Shown here one piece after another: positions 1 through 10,380 of a stretch of DNA of 64,000 nt (positions are counted from its first letter, which is position 1; every line of letters begins with the position of its first letter). This DNA comes from Burhinus oedicnemus (taxonomy: Eukaryota > Chordata > Aves > Charadriiformes > Burhinidae): NCBI GenBank assembly GCA_008921705.1, contig VFFE01007724.1, positions 4,202,153 to 4,266,152 on the forward strand. The letters are read 5' to 3'. The position numbers and the translations under genes were made by a program. The notes beneath the pieces are model-generated. The model did not search any database, was not told where the DNA came from, and was given only the letters and a program-made list of their open reading frames with translations.

Positions 1-2143
1 AGGTAATAAATCAAACGTGCTGGCTTTATTCATCCCTTTCCATGGCAAAAAGTTCACTACAGTTGATGCAAGCTTTTACAGGGCAGTACCAGACCTCAAA
101 GTATGACTGTCAGTTCATCGGTTTCATGGAAACACAGTTAAACTGCATTTGTGTTGGCAAATCCATGCCCAGGCAGCTGAGTCACTCTGCGCAAAGCAGC
201 AGCTATGTCTCCTATGAACATGTGTTTTTCCAAAGTACATCCTTCCTCTTCCACCAAGGCCTCCAATGTGCTTCTTGCTGCAGATGTTTACTTTTCATAT
301 ACTGCATCGAGACACAAATGGAGGCAGTCACACTTCCAAGCTATCAGACTGGTAAGAAGGGAAAAGAGAGAAAGTCCTGTGTCAGGAACAAACTCAGAAG
401 ACAGGCCGGGGTTATGTTGATAACCTTGAACCACTGATACAGACAAAGAAACAGGGATGTAGGATTGTTGTTAACGTGTACAGTTATTTTCACAGCCTGA
501 TTTTAAACTCATACCAGTGAGTATTTCTACTGGCTTTTCAGTTTCTCTTTTTGCACAGCTTGAAATGCTGCCCACAGCCTGTGTAAAATCTGAAGGGGCA
601 GGTTTTGGATGTGTGGAAATAACCTGCTGCGGTCATCAAAGCCACATCGAGGTATTTGGGGTGAAGTAGCACCAGCCACCCCTTCCCTCCTGAACTCTCA
701 GCTAGAGCACAGACCTTGGATTTCTGCTGTGAGTGGTTCATATTCACTAGTCCCTCTGCTCCACACATTTTGCTCTGAGTTAGTGTAGCTGAATTTCTGA
801 AATAAAACGGCAGAATCATGCTAATTGTAGAAGCAGAGGCTAAGAAAAATAATATGCAAAGAAGAGTACACAAAACAATATCCACTTGTAAAATAAAAAG
901 GTGCTGGGAGTCAGCGGAGAATAAAGAAAAAAGAAACACTAGAGTAGCCAACTAGAAAAAAAAAAAACAAAACAGCATAATATTTGATAGCCACAGGAAG
1001 ATCAAAAATAAAATAAAATTACTTTGAAACCTCTCAACTGGAATACACTGCAGAAGAGCTGACTGGTCCCAAAGAAAGCTGTCAGAATGGCGTAGTGAAG
1101 TCAGCAGGCAAATTTGAACAGGACATATCTTAAAACCAGGGAAAAAATATTCCTATAAGTAACATCTGACATGTCAGAAAGTAAAATACTTTCAAAAGAA
1201 AAACATTGGGAACAGGCAAAAACTGAATTTTAAAATCTTCCATCCAGTTGTCTACTAACCGCTGCTGGATATTTGACAGCCATTTAGAATTGTTTCTCAA
1301 GCTCATTTAAATAAAAAAAAGTTTGCTTTCCCATCCCATCAATTAGAGAAAAAACATCACATCTTTTTATGTTGACAGTTAGCTGATGAATGTCATGTCA
1401 TATATCACTGCCTCTGCATCTGACAGGAATCAAAGCAGAGATTCTGAAAGGCAAGTGTCTTTGAACTGCAAATTGTGTGTTATCTGAACACAAAGAAAGT
1501 GTTTCAGTTGTTGTTTCTTAACGAAATTTCTGCTTTTACCTAAAAGTTTTTTCTGCCACCTTATTTCCTGGACAGTATGAAGCTATGTTGAAACCAACAG
1601 TAATCTATTCCTTTCCGTTTATACTGTGACTTTTTAAAAAAGTGGAAAAAATGTCAAGTGTTTCTTGCATATCCAAAGCTTCTGGTGATTTATTGAGAAA
1701 TACTGGCAAAGGTAACCCTCTGATAGATATTTTGTTCTTCTGGATACATGTGCAGACATTAAAAAGCATCTGTGAAAGTTCTGAGTGTGAGAATAGGATT
1801 TTAGCTGAATTTCTCTGCCCCGAGGAATTTCTCCTCTTAATTTTTTGTTGCTCAGCTCTCTCTTTGGGCCCTTATTCAGAGAGGGATTTAAAATACCCAG
1901 ACAAAAGCTGCACTCAACCAAATCTACTCAAACAAGAGCAATTACCAATCAGGAGGATAAGTCATAGGGAGAAAAACATAACAAGTGGTAGGCCAGCAAT
2001 TCAGCATTGTCTCTAATTCCACCACATTCAAGTACGTTGCATAAGGTTTAAGAAAAGCCAAAACCCAGCAAAAAAAACCCAAACAACAAACACCCAGATG
2101 TCAGTGCAACCCCTCAAAGCCTCAAATCTTTTGAATTGCATCC
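1..2143. other. Unique non-coding sequence
   Basis: No exon, RNA gene or clear repeat is visible. Open frames of up to about 137 codons exist (for example 538-951 on the minus strand) but their translations are low-complexity or unrecognisable and lack conserved motifs. The only structure is a 12-nt A run at 956-967 followed by A-rich sequence to about 1012. Confidence 0.6.
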
Positions 2144-2173
2144 TTCTCTAATTTAATGCTTCTTAAGTGAGGC
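2144..2173 (+). repeat. 30-nt direct repeat, intact copy
   Basis: The first 20 nt (2144-2163, starting TTCTCTAATTTAATGC) recur exactly at 4415-4434. The last 14 nt (2160-2173, TTCTTAAGTGAGGC) recur exactly at 4773-4786. The two downstream pieces lie in the same order and orientation and share only the TTCT at the join. The family is not recognised. The intact copy may represent the arrangement before an insertion split the other copy. Confidence 0.55.
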
Positions 2174-2307
2174 CAAAAAGTGAAGCTCTAGGAGTCCTGG
2201 GTTAGGAAGCCAGTAATATATATTTGTCTACTCTGCTGGGCACAGGGGGCTTTGTTCTGCCAGAGAAGATGTTGTTTTGTATGGTCAACATCAGGCTATA
2301 TCTTGCA

Positions 2308-2564
2308 AATTGGGAAGCTTCAGGCTAGGAAAATACTGGAATATGAGGCTATGACGAAAGTCCAGCTGATACCCTCTTTACTTTGAGGGTGACGGAGAAC
2401 TGGAACAGGCTGCCCAGAGACATTGTGGAGTGTTCTTCTCTGGAAATATTCAAATCCTGCCTGGATGTGTTCCTGTCCAACCTGCTCAAGGTGAAACTGC
2501 TCTGGCATGGGGTTTGGACTAGATGATCTCCAGAGGTCCCTCTGAACCCCTACCATTCTGTGAT
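2308..2564 (+). mobile_element. CR1 LINE, 5'-truncated 3' end
   Basis: This is the last roughly 250 bp of an avian CR1 (chicken repeat 1) non-LTR retrotransposon. The sequence encodes the familiar ORF2 C-terminus: an ENWNRLPRD-type segment near 2394-2426, followed by the SLEIFKSCLDVFLSNLL-like end. The short 3' UTR (TTGGACTAGATGATCTCCAG near 2514) finishes with a single TTCTGTGAT-like unit at 2556-2564. CR1 moves by target-primed reverse transcription and copies are normally severely 5'-truncated, as here. The boundary upstream of about 2365 is diverged and uncertain. The copy cannot be active. Confidence 0.9.
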
Positions 2565-4329
2565 AGAGAGAGCTGCTGGTAAGTCAGGAATTGAAGGTAA
2601 AACCTGCAGTACCTGATACAGGTAAACAAGTTTTATACTGTTACTCTCTACCACTGGAATCATGGATTTTCTCAGTCTTAAGTAGAGCAGATCCAGAATT
2701 ATTTTTTTAAATTTTAATATTCTCTGATTTATATTCCATGAACTGAAGAAGGGAATACAAGCTTTGTGCTAGTGCTTCAGACAGTATACAACAGTGTAAG
2801 TTCAAGAGGGTTGATTATCATTTTCCTTAAAGCTACTTTAAAGCAGCTTTACACATATAGGCTGAATAAAAATGACAGTCAGGCCTATTAACTAGTTTAC
2901 AATTGCTCCTTTCCATTTGGAAAAAATGTTCAAAACATATTATAAATAGTACAATTCAGAAACTGCATAAATGGTAATGTTCAAGAGTCGATTGCTCTTC
3001 ATCAGTAAATGAGAGGGCATTCAGAGACACTGCCATGCAGCAGAGCCTGGGATTAACTCTGAATTGCCTCTTCTGTGAAAACCTCTTCCTGCTGTTTTAT
3101 CTCATCCATTTACAAACATGCTACCTTTTCACCCACTTGCAGTCCCTGCAAGAGTGTTTAGGCATTCAGCTAATTTGACTGGGATTAAGTTGTGGATATT
3201 TGATATTAAATTAAAAAAAAAAAAATCCATAATATGCTGATGGTATGCTTACATATTTCTGTTACTCTAGCACTGACTAGTTTGACCACTATGAGGGTGC
3301 CAGTTTGATAGCACTGGTAGGATGCTAGGTTGCAGGAAGCAATTTGGTGCCATTCCCAATAGGTGCTGGGAAGAAGTAACTGGACCTGAAGTGTGGCAGA
3401 GGCTTGCCAGGGAACATGAGGCAACCTTCTCCTAATGACTGCAGCGCTGAGCCTTGGGGTGAGCTCTTTTGGGAATAACTTTGATCCCCTCCGTAAAAAA
3501 TATGCTCAAGGGTGAAAAGTAGAAGAAAAAGGAGGATGCACCAAACAGAGTTCAGTCCATTTTACCTTATGCCTTGGGTAGGCAAAGAAAGACCTGAGTA
3601 GTCTCAGTGGAATCACAGTGTACTACACAAGAGCTTCTCAGTATGTGCCTGGGAAGTAGTGAAACGGTGAAAGAAACATGAAAGTGAGAGTAACTTTCCT
3701 GTAAAATCTGAAATTTTGTAGCTTGGGAGAGACTGAGGACAGTTTAGAAGAGTGCAGATGGGGTGTATAAAGGGTTACGGCCATGCTTCATCACTATACA
3801 GACTAAACAGCTCTGGTATGTAATTAAAGCAAGCAACCAGTGGGACAGCAACATCCTCTGCTAGGGTGCATGCTGTCTGGCCTGTGTAGGTTGGAAGCAA
3901 ACACTCCCATCTCTGTCACACTGCAGCCTCTCTTGGAGAACTGTAGACTAATCACATTCGTTACGATGTAGGTTTAAATGCAACTGCATAAGTACATTAG
4001 ACCAAAAATCCCATCTAGCCAAAATTAATCCACGCCGATTACCAATAACAATCTTACAGGAAAAACTTGGCATGTATCTCCCATTTTCCAGTACTGAGAT
4101 CTGCATGTCCCCAAGGATGAGCGTGTTTCCTTGAAGCATTAGTAAACCACACAGATACTACAGCAGTGGTTGTGTTACAGATCAGATTAACCTCATAGAT
4201 AGAAGCTATTAGCTGAACAGTTGTATTTTTCATGAAGCATATCTTTTACCTTTTACCTAATTGTGGGTAATTCTGGAATCTCCATCACTGATGATTTTTG
4301 AAAACAGGTTAGACAAACCAGAGAGAAGT
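2565..4329. other. Unique non-coding sequence
   Basis: No gene or named repeat was recognised. There is a 13-nt A run at 3213-3225. AT-rich stretches near 2700-2760 and 2920-2970 carry no readable coding signal. Confidence 0.55.
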
Positions 4330-4414
4330 GGTGCAGGTAAAGCTGAACCTGCCATGGGGCAAGAGATGGACCGGGTGACCTTAAAGGGGCCTTCCAGTCT
4401 CCATTTTCTGTGAT
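4330..4414 (+). mobile_element. Old, diverged CR1 LINE 3' end
   Basis: The segment keeps the order of a CR1 tail: a GGACCGGGTGACCTTAAAGG-like stretch (4368-4387), then a CCTTCCAGTCTCCA-like stretch, then a TTCTGTGATT terminus at 4406-4415. These match the CR1 theme ggactagatgacctttaaaggtcccttccaaccc, with many substitutions and small indels. It is much more diverged than the copies at 2308-2564 and 9209-10081, so it is older. The 5' limit is vague. Confidence 0.6.
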
Positions 4415-4786
4415 TTCTCTAATTTAATGCTTCTGTTTCACTAACTAGACAGCTGGCCTTGCATGAGTCAACAAATAATAGAAACGATGCAGGATGGCTC
4501 AGATAAGGCCAGTTTGGAGTGTTTGCTTTCATTTTATGAGCAGTCATCCAGCTCTGGAGGAGCGCTAACAGGCTACGTGCACAGACTGGCTGTGCATGTG
4601 TTTTCAGACAACTGAAAAGCTGAAATCTTTCCCAGCAGAAGAAAAGTTGTGCATGCAAACACTAACCATTTTGCAGCTTTGTAGAAAATACCCAGTTGCC
4701 TTTATTAGTCTGTGATACTGTTTAACTGACATGTATTCCTTCACTGTATTGGGATTGTTATCACAATATTAATTCTTAAGTGAGGC
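4415..4786 (+). repeat. Split second copy of the 30-nt repeat with 338-bp insert
   Basis: 4415-4434 equals the first 20 nt of the 2144-2173 unit. 4773-4786 equals its last 14 nt. The 4-nt TTCT occurs once in the intact copy but at both ends of the intervening 4435-4772 segment (4431-4434 and 4773-4776), as expected for a 4-bp target-site duplication. The insert shows no terminal inverted repeats, poly-A or known family signature to my eye. Chance similarity in AT-rich DNA is possible for the 14-mer. Confidence 0.45.
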
Positions 4787-5108
4787 AATGGACTTCATCT
4801 GTATGTTTGGAGGCAGAAGTTCTAAAAACTAGAATAAAAAATGTCAGTTTGTGACCTTATCCTCCAGCTGAGCCCTAAGAACTTTGAACTCTTACAAAAG
4901 GCTGATATCAGCCTGTTCAAGCATAACCCAGGTTAAGGCAGTTAACCTTGAATTTCTGACAATATCCTGGCCCTGCCTGTTTGCAGTCTACTGGGGTCAC
5001 CAGTTTCAGGTGGGTGGGCTGTTTGGAAAAGATACAGCACTTGTCTGTGTGTTACTGGTAGCACTGGGAAAAGGAGCAAAGGCTTTGCCATTCTGGAGAG
5101 GTCACACC

Positions 5109-5190
5109 ACCAATTCTGCTCTCGCCCATGATGGGTGAAATCAGTTGGAGCAGCAGGTCCCACTGACTTCAGTGGGAAGGGAATGGTGCC
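5109..5190. repeat. Palindromic dispersed repeat, partial copy
   Basis: The segment starts with a CCAATTCTGCTCTC-like arm near 5109 and continues with a GTGAAATCAGTTGGAGCAG-like part. It reaches a perfect hairpin core, TCCCACTGA (5158-5166) with a 2-nt loop and TCAGTGGGA (5169-5177). The same theme (aattctg...gtaaatc...agtaact, centre ccactga/tcagtgg) recurs at 39222-39325 and 41730-41850. It resembles an old palindromic, MITE-like repeat of sauropsid genomes. I do not assign a family name. Confidence 0.5.
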
Positions 5191-8100
5191 TTTCAAAGGC
5201 TGTCCCTCAGCAGAAAAATTAAGCCATAAAGCAGGGATTTAGTTTGTCCAAGCCTGGTTGCTTTCCTTGTACCCCTGACAGACCCTTAGGGTCCTACTCT
5301 CCCTGCTCTGTCCCAGGGACATGCAGGCAGTAGCCTCTGCACGCTCTCCTCCTCCAAAGCCTAGCTTCAAGTTCAGCACTGCTACCCACTGATTTCAGCT
5401 TGGCTACCAGCTCTGCAGATTCAGGAGACAAAATTTCGGATGAAACCAGGCTGACGGTTTGGTTGTTGGTTGGATATATTTTGATATTTTCTTCTGTGTC
5501 GAAATTTTGTTCCACCTGAAATACAAAATGTTTGATTTGCGTTTTAGGTATTTGCTTTAAAAATCTGAATCAGATGGGAATTCAAAACAAAGTTTGAACC
5601 TCTGAGTAAATTACATCTTGCAAAATGAGCCCTTTGGTGCCCTGCTCAAGTGATGGCCAAGTGAATACCACAAAACCACCACAAAGACAAAGATGAGGTT
5701 CACCCTGCTACACAAGGCTAATCATATCCTTTCAGTCTATCCTAGGGTGCAGCTACACCACAGTCAAATGCTTCAGCTTCGAACCAGGTAGCTCAGGAGG
5801 GCATCAACATCTTCCCATCATACTACAGCTTTAGTTTTTACCCAGCTTATCAGACTGAACTTCGTGCTGCTGCAATACCTAGCCTCAAACCCACATAAAT
5901 TGGTTGGCTAAACAACTGAAGATCCAAAATGTTTCATATTTTCCAGTATGCTGACAGAATAGCCAAACATTTGGGGGACAGATTTGCCATGGCTCCAGGC
6001 CTAGTTCTGCAAGTGCAGGTCATGCTGCATCTAGTCCAGGTACTCTGAAATTACTGTGTTCCAGCCCTGAGTGCATTAGACATCCCAATTTGGTATTCCT
6101 TTTTGCAGATGTGTTATTCTTCTTGGCAGACATACAACAGATTTCAGTTTCCCCCAGTGCTGTCTATTACATACGCATTTAATACTTTCAGAAGGTTTGT
6201 TAAGAGATTGAAAGACCTGGATTTAGAGCTGTCTATCACAAAGCAAACAATCTTGAAAACGTGTGTATTTAAGCAAGAAGAGCCAGGTCCTCATCTGACA
6301 AGGGAACTTTCAGCTTCCCACAGCAGTCTTTCTTCAGATTTACAGTCTCAATTGTACACATGGGAAACTTAAGATTTATCTGAGTCAGAAAATACCTGGA
6401 TTTTAGTTCTTTCACTGCTAAGAAATATGTACAGCTGCTCCCATTATTTCAGAGGGGTTTGTTTGTGGTTAGTTTTTTTAAAATCATCTCCTGGTCTATT
6501 TTTAAAATAAATTTTTTGAAAGGCTCTTATTTTTGGAGCTTAGTAGTCATAAGGAATTGAAACCTGTGAATGCAATTCAGTTCAGGATCACGTGTTGAGT
6601 CATGAGTCCCTGTTGAGTATATGCAGGCATCAAATCATGTCCATGTAAAGGGATTGGCAGTAGCTTTGGAATTAACTGTCCTCTTTCCCAGTTTGCACTC
6701 ATGAGCCATACTTCCAGATCACTTTTTTTAATAAAAGCAAATAAATATTTTGTCTGCAGGCATCAGATATTGTCTCAGTAACCATCCCTGTATCAGTGTG
6801 CTGCTTCATAGGACGGGAAGGAAGGCTCTGAAATATGTTTTGTAGTCTGAGTGTGTCTTGCATTCTTAAGATTCATGGCACTACTAGAAGATCCTTTTCT
6901 CTCTGTCTCTCATCTAGTACTCAACACCAAACAAAGCCAAACAAGTGGTTCCCTGTCATCCATCCCGTATCTGCTCTTTTATCATACCTGTGCAGCATTT
7001 TCAAAATCAATGCTAATATCTTGTCAGTTATTATTAAACTGTTTTTCATTGCCCAAGCAGATGAGGTGATCAGAGCCAAACTGTTTCAGGCACTGCTGGC
7101 TCAGCCATGTGCACAGAACCACACTGCCTTCCCAGGAGCCCTAGTTGCCTGGCCCCAGCCCCTGGCTGATGCTCCTCTGTTACAGCCTCAGCTCTATCAC
7201 TGAGCTCCTGCTCACTTTGAAAAGTTCACTTTGTCTCCTGGAGTGTATTTCTGACTCACCCTTTGCCTCCTTTTACCCATTTGCAATAAATGCTTGCGCC
7301 ACATAACTACATGAGCTGTACTCCCCCAGGGAACCAGCTATGGACTGCTTCGTGCTGTGCTGGGGACGTATGTGATCTTTGCAGTCTTATCACCAAGCCA
7401 GGTAGACACATGCTCGGATTTCCGCACACACCACCACCCCCAGTATTAATAAGGTGCACCTTACTACATGTTTTGTTAAGCCACAAGTACAACAGCCCCC
7501 AGTACAACTCCGGTACAACCACTGATCCTAATGTAGTGGTAAAGCAGGGCTCAGGCAGGACAGGTTTTCAGGTTTTGGTAGCCTCTTGAGTTTCCAGGTT
7601 CTGGTAAGGAAAAGGTGTTGAAAAAAAAACATTTGAAACAATTTATAATCTACTTTTGTGGATTCAGATAGATCAGATAAATATCTGAGCACGTTTGTCG
7701 AGGAAAACAAACTACCATTCTGAACAGCTGGAGGTTTAGCCATCCCCAGAGCAAAGTCCATCAAACCTAGAGATGTGGCAAACTGCCAGACAGCTGCATG
7801 TGTGTCATTTTGATGGTCACACAGGAATGCCCTCGGGGCAGGAGGGGATTAATGATAACTCTCTGAAACCCCAAGTGCCTCATTTTTGAGCTTCCCATGG
7901 CAGTATATTTCTTCTTCCATTTCATTTTGTTCTTAGAGCTTCACTCTTCATTTAAGCCCTCTAAGGAAACTCCTTGCAAGATAGATGTACATTACCCTTT
8001 CAGGAGAAAAAGAACCTCTTTCAAAAAAAAAAAATACTGAAATCTATTTAGTAATGCCCCTCATGTATATATCTCTCATCTTGTCTAAATATTAGTTCAG

Positions 8101-9130
8101 AAAACAGCTTTCATTTATAGCAATTTCATTGCCATAATCCAGATAGCATGGATTATTTCTATAGTGATGCTCTAATGCTAATTTGCAAGAGTGGAAGGCA
8201 ATTTGCTATCCTAACGAATTACTTTTGTCCTTGGATGAAACAGACAGCAAAGACAGTGCCCCTGGTTAATTGGAAACACTAGATAGATAACCATAATGTT
8301 CTGTATGTGAAGTCTGGTGTTGGAGATGTTATTAACATTCAATTTAACTCCTACAAAATTAAAACTAAAGCTTTATACTTATTTCCAAGCAGAAACCTCC
8401 TTGGAAATAGCTTGATATGGAGTTTTGAAAGATGTCAAGAGATCACCTCTTCATAATGACCAGGGAGATGCGGATCCAAATAATGATGTCTGGGTATTTA
8501 TACGAATGATTCTTCTCAGAGCTGTCCGTCACAGCTAACTATATACAATACACATCAAACTTATAAAATCAGAAACACACTTCACTTACTCTGAATCTGT
8601 CCATGCAAATGGATGGAATGAGGCCTAAATCCAAGTCCAGCAGTCTAACATAAGGCTTAAGAGCCATTCTGTGAAATAAAGATTTGGTGGACTTAACTCC
8701 TTAACTACAGTTAAAACCACTTATGAACTCTTAGTGTGCAGACCCGCTTGCTGATGGTAATGCACACAATACAGCAGCCCTCACTGGTGTCTGTGAAGAT
8801 GACGAAGAACATCCCATCTCAAATAGCTTGCAAGTATATCCCAGGCCGGGTAGTCACGCTCTGCCTTACACTAGGTCACGAAGCTAGAGGTGCTCAGACA
8901 GAGCTGATAGAATATCCTTGACTGTCAGAAGGAAGGTAAAATTGGGAAAAAGACTCTTGTAGAGTTTGAGAAGTGAGTTTATCTTCAAACCATGGTGTGA
9001 CAAGAGTACCATTCAGCCAGCCTGTACAGTGGTTAATCAGTGGGGGCGCTGGTTATAGGACCAGAGGCATGGAGGCAGAACAGCCAGACCACACGCAGCT
9101 CTGCCAAGGCTTGAAGCACAACTTTCAGAG
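5191..9130. other. Unique non-coding sequence
   Basis: No exon, RNA gene or clear mobile element was found in this 3.9 kb. There are short A runs at 7621-7629 and about 8024-8034. The frames 6835-7203 (+) and 7290-7589 (+) are open but their translations show no domain or plausible start context. Confidence 0.55.
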
Positions 9131-9208
9131 GATCATAGAATGTTTTGCATTGGAAGGGACCTTTAAAAGTCACCTAGTCCAACCCCCCTGCAATGAGCAG
9201 GGGCATCT
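9131..9208 (-). mobile_element. Outer CR1 LINE, 3' end (left half of split element)
   Basis: Read on the minus strand, this is a CR1 3' end: a TTGGACTAGGTGACTTTTAAAGG-type stretch closes with ATTCTATGATC at 9131. On the plus strand it shows as GATCATAGAATG ... GTCCAACCCCCCTGCAATGAGCAGGGGCATCT. Its continuation lies at 10082-10380, so the element is interrupted by the plus-strand CR1 between them. The GCATCT at 9203-9208 is repeated at 10082-10087. Confidence 0.88.
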
Positions 9209-10081
9209 TTGTGATGACACAAAACTAGGACGAGTGGCTGACACATCAAAAGGCTGTGCTGCCATATAGCGAGACCTGGACAAGCTAGAGTGTTGGGCGG
9301 AAAGGAACGTAATGAAATTCAACAAGGGCAAGTGTAGGGTCCTGCACCTGGGGAGGAATAACCCTGTGCACCAGTACAGATTAGGAGCTGACCTGCTGGT
9401 AAGCAGGTCTGCAGTGAGGGACCTGAGAGTCCTGGTGGACAGCAAGTTGACCATGAGGCAGCAATGTGCCCTTGTGGCCAAGGCATCCTGGGGAAATTAA
9501 AAAGAGCGTGGCCAGCAGGTCAAGGGAGGTCATCCTCCCCCTCTACTGTGCCCTGGTGAGGCCACATCTGGAGCACTGTGTCCAGTTCTGGGCTCCCTGG
9601 TTCAAGAAAGACAGGAAACTACTGGAGAGAGTCCAATGGTGGGTTACAAAGGTGATCAAGGGACTGGAGCATCTCTCTTATGAGGAAAGGCTGAGAAACC
9701 TGGGTCTGTTTGGCCTGGAGAAGAGAAGACTGAGAGGGGATCTCATCAATGCTTATAAATACCTAAAGGGTGCATGTCGAGAGGATGGGGCCAGACTCTT
9801 TTCAGTGGTGCCCAGCAACAGGACAAGGGGCAACGGGCACAAACGAACACAGGAAATTCCATCTCAACATGAGAAAAAACTTCCTTACTTTGAGGGTGGC
9901 AGAGCACTGGAACAGGCTGCCCAGAGAGGTGGTGGAGTCTCTGACCCTGGAGACGTTCAAATCCCACCTGGATGCACTCCTGTGCAACCTGCTCTAGGTT
10001 AACCTGCTTTGGCAGAGGGGTTGGACTAGATGATCTCCAAAGGTCCCTTCCAACCCCTACCATTCTTTGATTCTGTGATCT
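9209..10081 (+). mobile_element. CR1 LINE nested inside an opposite-strand CR1
   Basis: This is a roughly 870-bp 5'-truncated CR1 comprising the C-terminal half of ORF2 and the 3' UTR, ending in ATTCTTTGATTCTGTGAT (10062-10079). It is inserted into the minus-strand CR1 at 9131-9208 plus 10082-10380, with GCATCT on both sides (9203-9208 and 10082-10087). It must therefore be younger than its host element. The 5' end starts right at the reverse transcriptase catalytic box: DDTKLG is encoded at 9213-9230. CR1 copies usually show short or no target duplications, so the clean 6-bp duplication is useful. It is not intact and cannot move on its own. Confidence 0.93.
9213..9997 (+). pseudogene. CR1 ORF2 C-terminal remnant (reverse transcriptase end)
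   Basis: The ORF2 protein of CR1 carries endonuclease and reverse transcriptase domains. Only the region from the catalytic DD motif to the C-terminus is present. The frame starting at 9213 reads DDTKLG, hits an in-frame TAG at 9267-9269 and resumes with [15 protein letters not shown] from 9312. It shifts frame near 9490 (around the [15 protein letters not shown] junction), reads on through [15 protein letters not shown] and [15 protein letters not shown], and shifts again near 9840. It ends with [13 protein letters not shown] and CNLL before the stop at 9995-9997. One stop and at least two frameshifts make it a dead copy. These motifs are characteristic of CR1 and rule out a host gene. Confidence 0.9.
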
Positions 10082-10380
10082 GCATCTAGATCAGGTTGAC
10101 CTTGAATGCAGGGATGAGGCATCTACAACCTCTCTGGGCAACCTGTGCCAGTGTTTCACCATTCTCATCCTAAAAAATTTCTTCCTTATACCTAGCCTGA
10201 ATCTACTCTCTTTCAGTTTAAAACCATTACCCCTTGTCCTATCACTACAAGCCCTATTAAAAAGTTTGTCGCCGTCTTTCCTGTAAGCCCCCTTTAAGTA
10301 TTGAAAGGCTGCAATAAGGTCTCCCTGGAGTCTTCTCTCCTCCAGGCTGAAAAACTCAAACTCTCTCAGCCTGTCCTCAA
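10082..10380 (-). mobile_element. Outer CR1 LINE, upstream part (right half of split element)
   Basis: This continues the minus-strand CR1 interrupted at 9208. On the minus strand it encodes the ORF2 C-terminal region: EERRLQGDLIAAFQYLKG, then RTRGNGFKL, KKFFRMRMVKHWHRLPREVVDA. The reading frame is open from about 10380 down to 10091, with small deletions relative to other CR1 copies near 10095-10120. The 5' truncation point is near 10380, after which similarity to CR1 stops. Together with 9131-9208 it forms one host element of about 380 bp. Confidence 0.88.

Noticed and set aside
9770..9997. Frame that could be read as a small independent gene
   Set aside because: It is the frameshifted C-terminal end of CR1 ORF2 ([12 protein letters not shown] and CNLL motifs).
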